DNA of 55,807 bases from Zygnema cylindricum (lineage: Eukaryota > Streptophyta > Zygnematophyceae > Zygnematales > Zygnemataceae): assembly GCA_037447655.1 (NCBI GenBank), contig JBBHKE010003042.1, positions 64,001-119,807 of the forward strand, read 5' to 3'. Below are positions 30,110-40,246 of this stretch, piece by piece. The notes beneath the pieces are model-generated. The model was given only the letters and a program-made list of their open reading frames with translations, was not told the DNA's origin and ran no database searches. Positions within the stretch are counted from its first letter, which is position 1. The number at the start of each line of letters is the position of its first letter. The position numbers were made by a program, and so were the translations under genes.

Positions 30110-31767
30110 TTCCATTAGCGAAAGTGGGGTTTTTTACTGAAGGCCGTACCGTTTCGTACAGGTTTTTACAGAAATATTTTTTTTTCAACGAAAACAACAT
30201 TACACAAAATTGTCCAAGGTTGTAGGCGTAAATTAGGACTGTCGGATGTCAATTACACTTTTTATCCGTGACGCCACGTCACCAACCTACAGTTTTCTAA
30301 GACCGTGCACAGGAGGACAATTCTCGAATACAGAACGTGTAAAAATAGGCCGCGTGGAAAAGGAAAATGAATCCACGATGAGCGCGCGTGTATGTGCGTA
30401 CACGTCGCAAGGGCCATGTGCCTTTCGCCAGGGTGGCTGCGAATCCGCCGAAATTATTCCGTCACGCTCCCACCATAAAGTTTGCCGCCGCCTTTTTGTC
30501 GTTGCGTTTTGAAATTTTGGGTAGTACATTTAATGCCCACTGTACGAGTCATTAATTACCTCCGCTGGTACAGATATTATCTCCGCTGGTACAAATATTA
30601 CCTCCGCTCGTACAGATATTGCGTTCTGACATTGCATTCGAAGATTCTTTCCAGATTTTAAGCATCGAATATTATCCTACGTGTTACCAACCAGAATGAG
30701 CCACGCAGGTTTACAGACGCGACCTAATGGAAGGCACGCCCTTCAGTAAAATTTTCCGTACAATTACTGGGACGCCTAATGGAAGTCCACCCTCAGGCGT
30801 CGATGGTTTCGACTTTTCGTCGCAAGGGTATGAAAGTGGACGTCCTTCAACGCTCCAAAAACAAATCCATGTTTTGTCCGATTGTTTTTTATGTTTGTTT
30901 ATTACCTTTTTTGGCGTATATGAAAGGCTATAGGGTACGGATGTACAATTTTAGGTCCATTTGACGTTGGATTCATTTTTAAGCACTGTACTGTAGTTCG
31001 TTTGAAAAACTGTACGGATTTGGTTAGATCTTTCGCTGGAGGTGAACTAAGGGCAAGGTTCCATTAGGGGAAAAATGACGTTGTTTACTGAAAGCCGTAC
31101 TTCTTCGTACAGTGCCGTACCAAAAATAAAAAAATGTCAGAAAAACAAGGCTACTGAATACGGGATTTGATTCTCCACGTTTATGGGCGTAAACGTGGAC
31201 CGTTGGATGCATAATCGGATACGACGTCGTCTGGCACTTTCAGTTTGCAACAAGTGACCCGGAGTAGGTCAATTCTCAGTGCCTGAACGAATACCGTCGT
31301 GCCTCGTGGAAAAGTGAACAAATATCCACGACGACCGCTCTACCAGATGGGTACACGTCGCATATGACATGTGCCTTCCGCCAGGGAGGATGCGAGGCCA
31401 CCGGAAGCCGCAAGAAAATCTTTGACGGAAGATATTGTTTCACGCTTCTGTTGGTATCCACCAACCATTCTGACATTTTCGTACGCTTTTACATATCTTA
31501 CGTTTCGTCCGCTCGTACAGATTTCATTCAATACGTTGTACGAGTCACTTTTTACCTTTCGCTGGTCAGATTCGGACGGTCGCTAATGAAAGTAGCGATC
31601 TAAGAAGATCACATGGAAAGCCCGTAACACAACTTACGCTAAAGGCGGCCGACAAAAGGCCTACCAAAAAACGCCTACTTTTGAACTATGGTCCATTTGT
31701 AAGCACTGTAGTTCGTTCGAAAAACTGTACGGATTTGGTTAGATCTTTCGCTGGAGGTGAACTAAAG
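30110..31767. repeat. Tandem duplication (two units) upstream of cysteine-rich copy II
   Basis: Units ~30110-31049 and ~31050-31767 share blocks in order: CCATTAG..GAAA, TTTACTGAA(G/A)GCCGTAC, GGGCGTAAA, TCGTGGAAAA..ATCCACGA, ACACGTCGCA, CCTT(T/C)CGCCAGGG, and a final GGATTTGGTTAGATCTTTCG block of ~70 bp. Reading frames in it are short and unrecognised. Parts recur upstream of copy III (47870-48230). Confidence 0.7.
30557..30621. repeat. Three 22-bp direct repeats
   Basis: CTCCGCTGGTACAGATATTA-like units occur three times in tandem with 1-2 substitutions. Each carries a GTAC core. They may be regulatory for the downstream duplicated gene; no direct evidence. Confidence 0.65.
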
Positions 31768-32568
31768 TGTATCTGAATGCTGAGTTGTCGTCACATGGGC
31801 TGCGGCTGATATGCGTACTTTTTTCTTTCCATGCTTGTACGGATCATAGCTACAGTACAAAAAAGACGGAGAAACAAAAACAGCCAGGCAGACAGTCAGT
31901 CTTCAGTTAATAAACCTTGTACGGACACACATTTTCGCTTTTTTCATTGAATACACAGACCAAACGACAAGAAAAATAGCAGCTGTGTGCAAACCTGTTC
32001 CGTCCCATATTTTGTCATTTTGCCAGCGATGACACGTGGTACAGGCAGCGACCGTCTGGCCAACAGTAATCCAATCATTACCATTTGCCGTCCGAAGATT
32101 CTTCCCATGTCAACTGAGAGTGCCGGGGGAATCATAGATCAAAAAGTGCGAAAACAAATGAAGATGTTAAATCTATATTATATGCATATTATACCTAAAA
32201 AACTCGTACTCTGCGAATATAATATGGAAAAAGCAGATATCTAGCGCTTTTGGCCTTTTGCATTCTAAAAAAAAGCCCTAAAACCCACCCTAAAAAACCC
32301 GAAAAACCCTAAAAAACGAATATAATTACCGAATGACGGGATCACGGCCGTAATCACGTCGGATGTAATAATCACGGCCGGGATGTACACGTCGGAGAAC
32401 CACTGACTTCAACGCGTGCGAACACATCGCAAGTGTGAAGACAGCTCAAGGCCAGATGGCAGTTTTTTTCGTTTGGCAAACAGTCACTACCATGATCCAA
32501 AGATTAAAAAATTCAAGAAAGGCGATTATTTCAATCCACTTCGATGCCCATCTGACCATTCATCTGAC
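31768..32568. other. Upstream region of copy II, conserved with copy III
   Basis: No gene. Blocks at 31985-32160 (ATTTTGTCATTTTGCCAGCGA, GACACGTGG, TTGCCGTCCGAAGATTCTTC, GAATCATAGATCA) match 48440-48600 upstream of copy III. 32266-32320 holds degenerate telo-box-like words (AAACCCTAA variants: CCCTAAAACCC, AAACCCTAAA), too short to be a telomere. Confidence 0.6.
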
Positions 32569-32794
32569 CACAGTGCATCGCTATTAGCGTTAATATATTT
32601 TTCGCTTTATAAAAACATATTTTCTCCGTACACACTTGTCCTATTTTTGGATGGAGACCGACAATCGGAAGATGCGAATCTTACCTTTCAATCCAACCGT
32701 CAGATCCAAAATCTGACAGGTGTGTACGGAGAAAAGATGTTTTAACAGTTTAAAGTCGCAAATAAAGGATAAACCCTAATAGCGATACACGGTG
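32569..32794. mobile_element. MITE (226 bp) with ~80-bp terminal inverted repeats
   Basis: The left arm CACAGTGCATCGCTATTAGCG...CTTTATAAAAACATATTTTC..CTCCGTACACACTTGTC pairs with the inverted right arm CACCGTGTATCGCTATTAGGG...TTAAAACATCTTTTC..CTCCGTACACACCTGTC. Foldback structure, no coding capacity. About 425 bp upstream of the copy II start codon. Confidence 0.82.
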
Positions 32795-33029
32795 AACTCC
32801 AGATCCACTTCGAGGTCCATCTGACACTCATATTGAAAGAATTGTACGGAGACGAAAAGACCTAATTAAAAATCTTCCGTAAAAACCCAAAATCTTCATG
32901 GTGTACGTGTGAACACTGCTGACGCATACAAAATTTAAAGTTAAGTGCGCAGCTAAAATACAGTACAGTAAAGTCGTACAAAAGTAATGTTTAGTCTTTC
33001 CGGCTGCCGAAAAAGTTTGCTGAAAGACT

Positions 33030-33102
33030 ACCGTACCGTACCACACCGTACCGTACAGTATATTACCGTACCGTGCCTTTTATCCAACGGAACTCTACAA
33101 AA
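33030..33102 (+). promoter_or_regulatory. GTAC-rich proximal promoter of copy II
   Basis: Five GTAC tetramers in CCGTACC context at 33033-33071, followed by GGAACTCTACAAAAGCG, in which TACAAAA (33096-33102) replaces the TATAAAG of copy III. The block GGAACTCTA.AAA.GCGT.GGCCCTGTGGC is conserved with 49225-49256. GTAC is the core bound by SBP-box transcription factors and by copper-response factors; a link here is inference. Confidence 0.6.
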
Positions 33103-33219
33103 GCGTGGCCCTGTGGCTATCCAATCCATCTTCTTCACTCTCCCCTCCCTCCCCCCATCCTCTACCACTTTCTCTCTCCCTCCCTCCCTCCCTCGGACTT
33201 CTCTCCTCCACCTACCGGC

Positions 33220-33882
33220 ATGGCGTCACGTCTCGCTCTCCTCCTCGTCCTCTCCCTCCCTCTCCTCTGCTCCTCCGCCGGCCTCCCCGACGGTGCCAGG
33301 TGTACCCGCAACAAGACAAACGGTCTCCCTATCGCGCCGTACTGCACCACTAGCATTAACTGTCTCATAACCAACGTCACGTCGACGCTTCTCATTGGAC
33401 GCTGCGTTTCGACTCTTTACACAAAAAAATCGCCGCTTTTTTGCCAAAGAGCGGGGATTCCGTACGCCGTCGGTACCAAAAACTTGGGACTCAACGTACT
33501 GTACTGTCCGACATGTACTTGTACGGCCGATTATAAAATAAACTCGACGTATTGCGAATGCGACAAGGGACCTACGTGTTATGTGAACGCGAAAGGGACA
33601 AATGTCACACCGACTTGCCCGAAAGCCTACTCGACTTGTTTGATTTCTAAAGTCGGCGTGACGGTCAACAAAGTCGTCGTTGACCAAGGGAATTGTATTG
33701 GAGGCGGCGGGGATCCGAGACATCCATATTGTGTGTCGGCGGGCGCCACGTGGGGTCCGAAGTTTTACGCCGGGGGGACTACGAAAGTTCCGGCGGTTGG
33801 TAATCGTTGCAAGTCTTGCACGTGTTCCGCGATTGGCGCTATAGTGAATTGTACGACCCTTAAAGGTTGTACGACTCCTTAG
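33220..33882 (+). CDS. Secreted cysteine-rich protein, copy II (intact)
   Basis: 220 residues, single exon as read. The start at 33220 is chosen because MASRLALLLVLSLPLLCSSA forms a textbook signal peptide, with cleavage probably after Ala20, and because copy III has the same start. The upstream in-frame extension is pyrimidine-rich leader. The ~200-residue mature part has 20 cysteines and five N-x-S/T sequons. Two stretches have a C-x2-C-x-C pattern: CPTCTC (residues 96-101, then CEC at 112-114 and C120) and CKSCTC (197-202, then C211 and C217). This spacing recalls von Willebrand type C-like modules, but the match is by motif only. Between them lies VGVTVNKVVVDQGNC, the stretch best conserved among copies. 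Predicted apoplastic or cell-wall disulfide protein of unknown function. It is the only copy in the window without breaks. I do not recognise the family. Confidence 0.82.
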   Translation: MASRLALLLVLSLPLLCSSAGLPDGARCTRNKTNGLPIAPYCTTSINCLITNVTSTLLIGRCVSTLYTKKSPLFCQRAGIPYAVGTKNLGLNVLYCPTCTCTADYKINSTYCECDKGPTCYVNAKGTNVTPTCPKAYSTCLISKVGVTVNKVVVDQGNCIGGGGDPRHPYCVSAGATWGPKFYAGGTTKVPAVGNRCKSCTCSAIGAIVNCTTLKGCTTP

Positions 33883-34439
33883 GAGATTAGGAGTGGGGAA
33901 TTGGAGTGCAAGAAGGTTGGGGATTGGGAAATAAGATCAGTTTATTTGTGTTGTAGGCTATTTTGGGCTTGGGGTGTTTTATTGGAGGTGGTTTAAAAAC
34001 CAATATATGATGTTTTATTTTTTTTATTTCTGTTTTAGGAGTGGGTTAAAGGATGGTTGGTTTGTTTCCTCTCTCCAAAAATGACATTGTACGTTTGGGA
34101 TTTGAATTTATTCGAATCTTGGCTAAAAAAAATGTGCTATGCTTGTTGTAGTAAAGTATGTTGTTGATTATGATGGTTATATTTGAATAAAACAATTGTG
34201 GAATGGTTGCTATATAGAAGTCTCACTATCATATATGTTGCTAGTTTAACATTTTCCTCTAAATATACATTTGTAGACTTCGTAGGGATCATGCTTTCCA
34301 TTTTAAACTGGAGGTAATGTAATGATTGATATTAATTGTCATCCTAAAATTTATTTGAAAAAAACGCCAAATTTAGTAGTATATCCCACCAATAACAGTC
34401 ATCACTTCACTTGCATGGTAGAGCCTTGATTTTATGGGA
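33883..34439. other. 3' flank of copy II
   Basis: No gene. Strongly similar to the copy III flank (AGGAGTGGGGAA, TGGAGTGCAAGAAGGTTGGG, GATTGGGAAATAAGAT at 33888-33938 against 53653-53705) and, further on, to 40990-41190 (TATGTTGTTGATTATGATGG, GGGATCATGCTTTCCATTTT). This marks the duplicated segment. Confidence 0.75.
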
Positions 34440-34640
34440 TGTTTTCCTATGTCCAAAATTCAATGTCCACTGTTCAATATTTAATGTCCAATGTCCGATT
34501 CCAAAACCAATTTCTAATTTTGAATGTACAATGTTCAAATGCCAACATTCGATGGTCAATCTCCAATGCACATTGCCCAAAATCCATCATAGTGTGTTGT
34601 GGCGAATAGGCAATTTCCAGTCTCCAGTGGTAAATGTTCA
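34440..34640. repeat. GTCCAAT module, copy 3
   Basis: TTTAATGTCCAATGTCCGATT, GCCAACATTCGATGGTCAAT, CCAATGCACATTGCCCAAAA, TCCAGTGGTAAATGTTCAATT. It lies behind copy II and is followed by the polypurine tract. Confidence 0.8.
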
Positions 34641-34644
34641 ATTA

Positions 34645-34900
34645 AGGGGGAGGGAGGGAGGGGACAAACAAGGGAGAGAGGTGGGAGGGAAGGAGGAAGG
34701 GAGGAAGGGAGGGATGGAGGGACGGAGGGAGGTGGAGGAGAGGAGGAAAGGAAAGGGGAGAGTGAAAGTGAGGGAAGGTGGAAGAGAGGAAGGGAGGGAA
34801 GGGGGAGGTGGGGAAGATGAGGGGTGAAGAGGGGTATAATAGGGGAGGGAGGGTGGAAGGGAAGGTGAGGACGATAAATGGGAGGAGGGAGGGATGGAGT
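34645..34900 (+). repeat. Polypurine tract behind copy II
   Basis: GGGAGGGAGGGG-type purines for about 250 bp. Then a block shared with the copy at 41.8 kb: ACACCACAACGCACAAAGGC and ACAATCACT. Confidence 0.88.
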
Positions 34901-35246
34901 GATATGATCCATATAACACCACAACGCACAAAGGCACAATCACTAAGAATCACGAATCTACATAAATTTGTATCACATTGAAGAAGAAATATTTCAGAAA
35001 ATGAATTTTATATATTTTTTTATTTTTTCATATATATATATCAATATTTTTCTTCACTCGTTTCCTTGGCCTACTTCCACCAAAGGTTACATTAATACTG
35101 TATTCCAATATAATACATTCTTCCACTACTACCTCCATAATTAAGTAACTCAAAGATGTCATGGCACCTGTGAGCGTGCGCCGCCTATAACCCTCCATAA
35201 TTCTCCAACTTGTCGTACATATAATTCTCCAACTTGTCATACATAA
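34901..35246. other. End of duplicated segment, with empty-site sequence
   Basis: No gene. CCACTACTACCTCCATAATTA, AGTAACTCAAAGATGTC and GCCTATAACCCTCCATAATTC (35193-35213) match 42070-42133 joined to 46559-46580, where copia element 3 is inserted. This gives the un-inserted version of that site. Copia element 2 enters at CATAA (35242-35246). Confidence 0.7.
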
Positions 35247-35995
35247 TGTGCTACCAGGACCTGCAGAGTCACCCATTTAATTCAGCAAAAAGGCAACCCA
35301 AAAGTACCACACAAATGGCCACTTTGACCAGCTTACACTTAACACTACAAAAGCCACTTAGGCTTACAACACAGCTCACTTAGAGCTCACACTTAACAAT
35401 ATAGTGACAGAGTTTCAAGCACAAACTCTGATCAGTCACAAAGTGACACACTCACAAAGACAACCTTAAATGTCACTTTCCTTAGTGAACTTATACAAGT
35501 TAATTCTATCAAACTTCTAATTCCTACTTTATACAAACAAGACTATCTAACTATCTATCTACCAATAAGATCACTTAGGCGCACTATCGTACTGCCGGTT
35601 CCACTACCTAGTGCACTTAATCCTAAGTACAATTTCCTGCTGCAAATAACCCTGATTTGTCCTAAAGTAAGATTTGTCCTAGAGTAATTCATACTGATCA
35701 GTACTACTTTGATCGCACCTGGTGATCTAATTTATACCGACTTTCTCCAACACCAATAAGGAGTCTGTACGCCGACAATTGAATCTGTCCATATAATCCG
35801 CGGTGATTTCCGTCCATAGGTCGTAACACAATGTTTCATTCACGTAATTCTTTTAGTATTATGTTTTTCTTCGTCTGACGCGTTTGAATTATGTGACGTC
35901 TCTTTAAAGTAGAAATCATTTCGTCCCAGGTCATCGCTATTCCAACGACGAGATTATCTCATCGCTGAGAGTCCATAGTTTTCCCAAAAATAATA
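35247..35995 (-). repeat. 3' LTR of copia element 2
   Basis: 749 bp, matched by 40240-40957 through blocks such as ATTTAATTCAGCAAAAAGGC, ACACTACAAAA(G)CCACTTAGG and TTTCCCAAAAATAATA. The minus-strand ATG (35276) lies 30 nt before the LTR end, again placing a start codon in the LTR. Confidence 0.88.
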
Positions 35996-36058
35996 CCCCC
36001 CCCTAAACTTTCGACTCTAAGTCACTTAGACCACAAGCTTCTCTACAGTTCTATAACC

Positions 36059-37560
36059 TTAGAGCGATAAGGCTTTGGTTAGCATGTCTGCCACCATTTT
36101 CGAATCAGGTAAATATTGCAATTTTATAATTTTTGAGAAGACCTTTTCTCTAACGAAATGAAGCCTGATGTCCATGTGTTTGGTTTTGAAATGGTGACAT
36201 GGATTGGAAGCAATTGAAATAGCTGCCTGGTTATCACACCAAACAATTTGTGGACCTAATTGCATAAATCCTAGTTTTTGTAGAATTGATTTCACCCATA
36301 ATAATTCCTTTACCGCCGCGCTTGCTGCCATATATTTTGCTTCCATCGTCGATTGGGCAGTCACTTTTTGAAGTTTACTACTCAGTAGGACGTTCCATTT
36401 CCAATCTGCACCACATATCCGGTAGTTGACTTTCGACTAGGAATGTTTTCATAGCTCGCATCACTCCAGTTTCCAATTGTTACACTTGATCCTCCCAGGA
36501 TATGTAGTTGACTTTCGACTAGGAATGTCTCCATAGCTCGCATCACTCCAGGTTCCAATTGTTACACTTGATCCTCCCAGGTTAAGATGCAAATTCCTGG
36601 TCCCAACTAGGTATCGCATAACTCGCTTTGCTGCTTTCCAATCTGTCTTCTTCGGATTCTGCAAACTTCTGCTAAGCACCCCAACTGCTGCGGAAATATC
36701 AGGACGCGTACAATTCATAAAGTAGATAAGACTTCCCACTACATGTCTATAGGGAATTTCAGTCAAATTTTCATTTTCTATTATATCTCTAACTATAACT
36801 TCTGAGATGATTTCTACCCCTTCAGTTTTCTGTTTATTTTCCATAGGAGTTGCACTACTTTTTGCATCTGACATATCGAATCTATCAAGCATATTTCCGA
36901 TAGCCTCTTTTTGTGTTAGTCTAATTATCCTTTTTGGTCTATCTCTTTCTAATTGAATCCCCATAACATATTTTGCCTCTCCTAAATCTTTCATTTCAAA
37001 TCTGGTATTTAAGGATTTCTTGAATTTGTTAATTTCTATCTGTTATTTGCTCATTAGGAGCAGATCATCTACGTAAACTGCAATATAAATTACTCCATCT
37101 TCCCCTCCCATAATAGACTAAATGATGTGAGCTTATCTTAGTAAATCCTAACTTAGTAAGAAACTCATCTAATTTGATATTCCACTGACGAGGGGCCTGT
37201 TTCAGCCCATATAGAGATTTTAATAATTTACAGACAAGGTTTTCTTTCCTTAGGTTTTCTTTCCTTTTTTCTTCGTACATTTCTGACTGCTTCATGTAAA
37301 TAACTTCCTCTAATTCCCTATGTAGAAAAGCAGTTTTAACGTCCATTTGATGGACTTCTATATCTTCTATAGCTGCGAAGGTAAGCAAGATTCTAATTGT
37401 TGGAAATCTCACTACTGGCGAAATTTTTTCTTCAAAGTCAATCCTTTCCTTTTGGTTGAATCCCTTAGCTACTAGTCTGGCTTAATATCTCTCAACGGTG
37501 TTGCCAGGGTTTAATTCTACCTTGAATACCCACTTACTTCTGATGGCTTTCCGGTCTTGA
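36059..37560 (-). pseudogene. Copia element 2 RT and RNase H remnants
   Basis: Minus-strand pieces in order: RT (HQMDVKTAFLHRELEE, YGLKQAPRQW; active site YVDDLLL near 37050-37080, intact but after a frameshift), RT end (KDLGEAKYVMGIQLERDR, NCTRPDISAAVG), RNase H (WSDASYGD, TMEAKYMAAS, CDNQAAISIAS, HMDIRLHFVREKV). An 82-bp tandem duplication (36422-36586) repeats part of RNase H. Close in sequence to copia element 1. Not functional. Confidence 0.88.
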
Positions 37561-37577
37561 GGAAGCTCAACTAATTC

Positions 37578-38910
37578 CTAAGTTTGGGCCGCCATAATCG
37601 ATTTCATTTCGTCATGTACCGCTTCTATCCAATGTTCTTTTTCTGGTACAAAGAAGGCTTTTTGGATAGTTAGGGGTTCTCCGGATGCAGCCGAGTGTGC
37701 ATATTTTGTTGTTGAATCCCTGAGTTTTGAACTGATTCTCTTCTCTTTTGTGCTTGTTCTTTCCCCCCCCGGAAAATTTGACGTTGGAATTGATGGATCT
37801 CTTCTCGATGTTCTTCCCGATGGGATAGAGTTATTTATCTTATGTTCTATGGGTCCATTATTTTCCGTCTGAGGTGATCTATTCGTTTCCGTCTCAGGTG
37901 TCACTTTCGTTTCTGTGTGAGGAGTTGTAGATTGCTCTTTAGTCAATTGTCTCACTTCAACAAGGATAACGTACTCCATCTCTCTCTCTGTCAGGTGTTA
38001 GTGCAAATACATCCACTGACTCTGACTCGTCTTTCACAAGGATGTTTGACTCATCTTTCACAAGGATGTTTTGGCAACTACAATTTGATCAACACCTGGT
38101 ATGTCGACTCTATATCCTTTTGCATTATTATCATATCCTAGTTGGATGCAAGGCATTCCTTTTGGCTCCATTTTCCATCTGCTTCGATCATTGTTAAGTA
38201 TGAAAAATTTACTGCCAAAAACTCTAAAATGACTAACATCGGGTTTTTCTTTTGTCCAAAGTTCATAAGGAGTCTTTCTTGAAGTTGCTTTACTTTCTAG
38301 TCTATTTTTAATATATGCAGCACAATTTAAGGCTTCTGCCCAAAATATCACACTTATTCCTTTATCTACCAACATAGTCTGAGCACACTCTACAAGTGTC
38401 CTATTTAATCTTTCTACAACTCCATCTTGTTCAGGTGAGTATTGAACGGTCAGTTGTCGTGAAATTCCATGCTCCTTGAGAAAATCTGAAAACACCTGTG
38501 AGACATGTTCGCCTCCGTTATCGGATCTGAGATTTAAAATACGAACTCCATGTATCGTTTTGCTCCATATTTTATATTCTCGAAAACACTCGAAGAGGTC
38601 ACTCTTTTTCTTTAGGAAGTACACCTAAGTATATCTCAAAAAATCATCCGTTAGTGTAAGCATATATTGCACTCCTCCCATGGAAGGTATTTTGGAAGAC
38701 CAAACATCCGAATGTATTATTTCTAAAACTCTCTTAGCTTTATGATAACTTTCAGCTGGAAATGGTAATTTGTGATTTTTTCCTAAAGCACATCCATCAC
38801 ATAGCTCATTTGACTTATCTTGTGACAGGTTTACTCATTTGATTACATCATTTTTCACAATTTTTCCTAGTCTTTCTCTATGAACATGTCCCAGCCTTTT
38901 ATGCAATAGA
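37578..38910 (-). pseudogene. Copia element 2 integrase remnants
   Basis: Integrase core pieces: SDNGGEHVSQVF, SPEQDGVVERLNRT, FWAEALNCAAYIKNR, then the RYF/C-terminal segment GYDNNAKGYRV. A variable Thr/Pro/Glu-rich linker with RTSRRDPSIP lies at 37578-37979. The integrase zinc-finger motif HKRLGHVH is near 38880-38905 in another frame. Several stops. Confidence 0.85.
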
Positions 38911-38913
38911 TCA

Positions 38914-39330
38914 TTATCCAACTGAGTAAAGAACTTTTTTTCCATTAATTTCGTCTGCAAGATCAAGCCTATACATCATATTTTCTCCTCCTCTTATTCC
39001 TACAGCTGCAACAAATCCGTTCATACTGACCACTTGTTTCCCATGCTTCAAACTTATTTCAAATCCTTTGCTTTCTACCAATGATATGCTAAACAAATTC
39101 TTAATGAACTTTGGAATATATAACACATCATTTAGAAACCTCTCTACAGTGTGACCATCTATTTTGAGTTTAAGATTCACCTTTCCTTTCGATCTTGCTA
39201 CTACATAGCTTTCATGTGCATAGTAGATGTTTTGTGGTGAGATGGGCTCAAGATTTTCAAATAGCTCTTGTCACCGCACATGTGAGCTGATGCTCCCGTG
39301 TCCATAATTCAGGTGTTCTCTTTAGGTCCG
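38914..39330 (-). pseudogene. Copia element 2 protease remnant
   Basis: Active site IMDTGASAHMC is intact near 39265-39312. LYIPKFIKNLFSISL at ~39110 closes the domain. The frame is lost between the protease end and HKRLGH in a run of seven A's near 38935-38945, the same interval where copia element 1 changes frame. Confidence 0.8.
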
Positions 39331-39464
39331 AATCTTGCACTTGTCTTTGCAAACATTTATTTTCCTGTCACAATTGGAAAACTGCTTGTCTGTTTGTCAA
39401 TTTTGTCTTTTTCTTCCTGTAAGTTGTTCTTCTTTTCGGCAGAAAAGGCAGATGCCTTTTTAGG

Positions 39465-40246
39465 TTACTTATAATTTTTTCCTTTGTTTGAAGAGTGTCG
39501 GTTGTTGTTCCATCCCTCTCCAAAATTTCCTGTCAAAGCGTCCTTTTTCAAAATTGGACATTCTCCTACCAAATGACCTTTGATGAAACAATAAAAACAT
39601 GCCCATGGGTTGTAGTTGATCGACCCTGCTTGATACTGATTTCTATTCTGAAACTGAGTGTTCAATACTTGTCCTGACTTACTTCCTTTCATTGCTAGAT
39701 TAGTAGATTCTTCTTTAACACTAGTTGGATTGCCATTGTTAGATTCCAAGATGACTGATCTATTTTCTTTAATGCATTAGAGGCGCCTTTATATTCCTCA
39801 AGCAAACCTCTCATAAGCAGCATGGCTTGCTGTGTAGTTGGAAAAACACCTCCTGATCATGCATTTTCTAAAAACTTCCTAAGACCATAACAATAATCTG
39901 AGATACGACCACCATTGTACTTAAACTCAAAAATAATTGTAGCAGTTATCATTTGTGGGTGAACATTCGTTTGTTGATACATATCTCCCAAGGATGTCCA
40001 AATTTCTTTCGCCTTGTCCATGTGAATGTGTGCCATTCCGATTTCCAATGGCAGTGCCTGCATGAGCGCATTGACACACTGTGTATTCTTCTTGCTCCAT
40101 GTAGGATCTGTTTCGGCAAGGGAACCGTCCACCACATTCATGAGCTCTCTTTCGACAAAGCAGAGCTTCATGATTCCTCTCCAATATAAGTAGTTGTCTC
40201 CATCAAACCTAGGTACTCTTGGCTGTGGGCCCAGCAACAGACTCAT
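39465..40246 (-). pseudogene. Copia element 2 gag remnant
   Basis: Starts at 40246 with the GPQPRVPRFDGDNYLYW pattern, which aligns with GPPSRVPTFNG..YW of element 1. The frame breaks near 39857. The second piece carries the zinc knuckle CFYCFIKGHLVGEC (~39590-39545). The Gly-Pro codons GGGCCCA at 40227-40233 correspond to the primer-binding site of element 1. Confidence 0.85.

Noticed and set aside
32266-32320. Interstitial telomere
   Set aside because: Only a few degenerate CCCTAAA/AAACCC words over ~55 bp, with irregular spacing.
33073-33219. 49-codon N-terminal extension of the copy II gene
   Set aside because: It runs through the predicted transcription start and a CTCC-rich leader. 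The signal peptide starts at 33220 and copy III has the equivalent ATG at 49367.
35028-35276. 82-codon minus-strand frame starting in the element 2 LTR
   Set aside because: It starts at the LTR-borne gag ATG but runs out of the 3' LTR into flanking DNA. No protein family matches.
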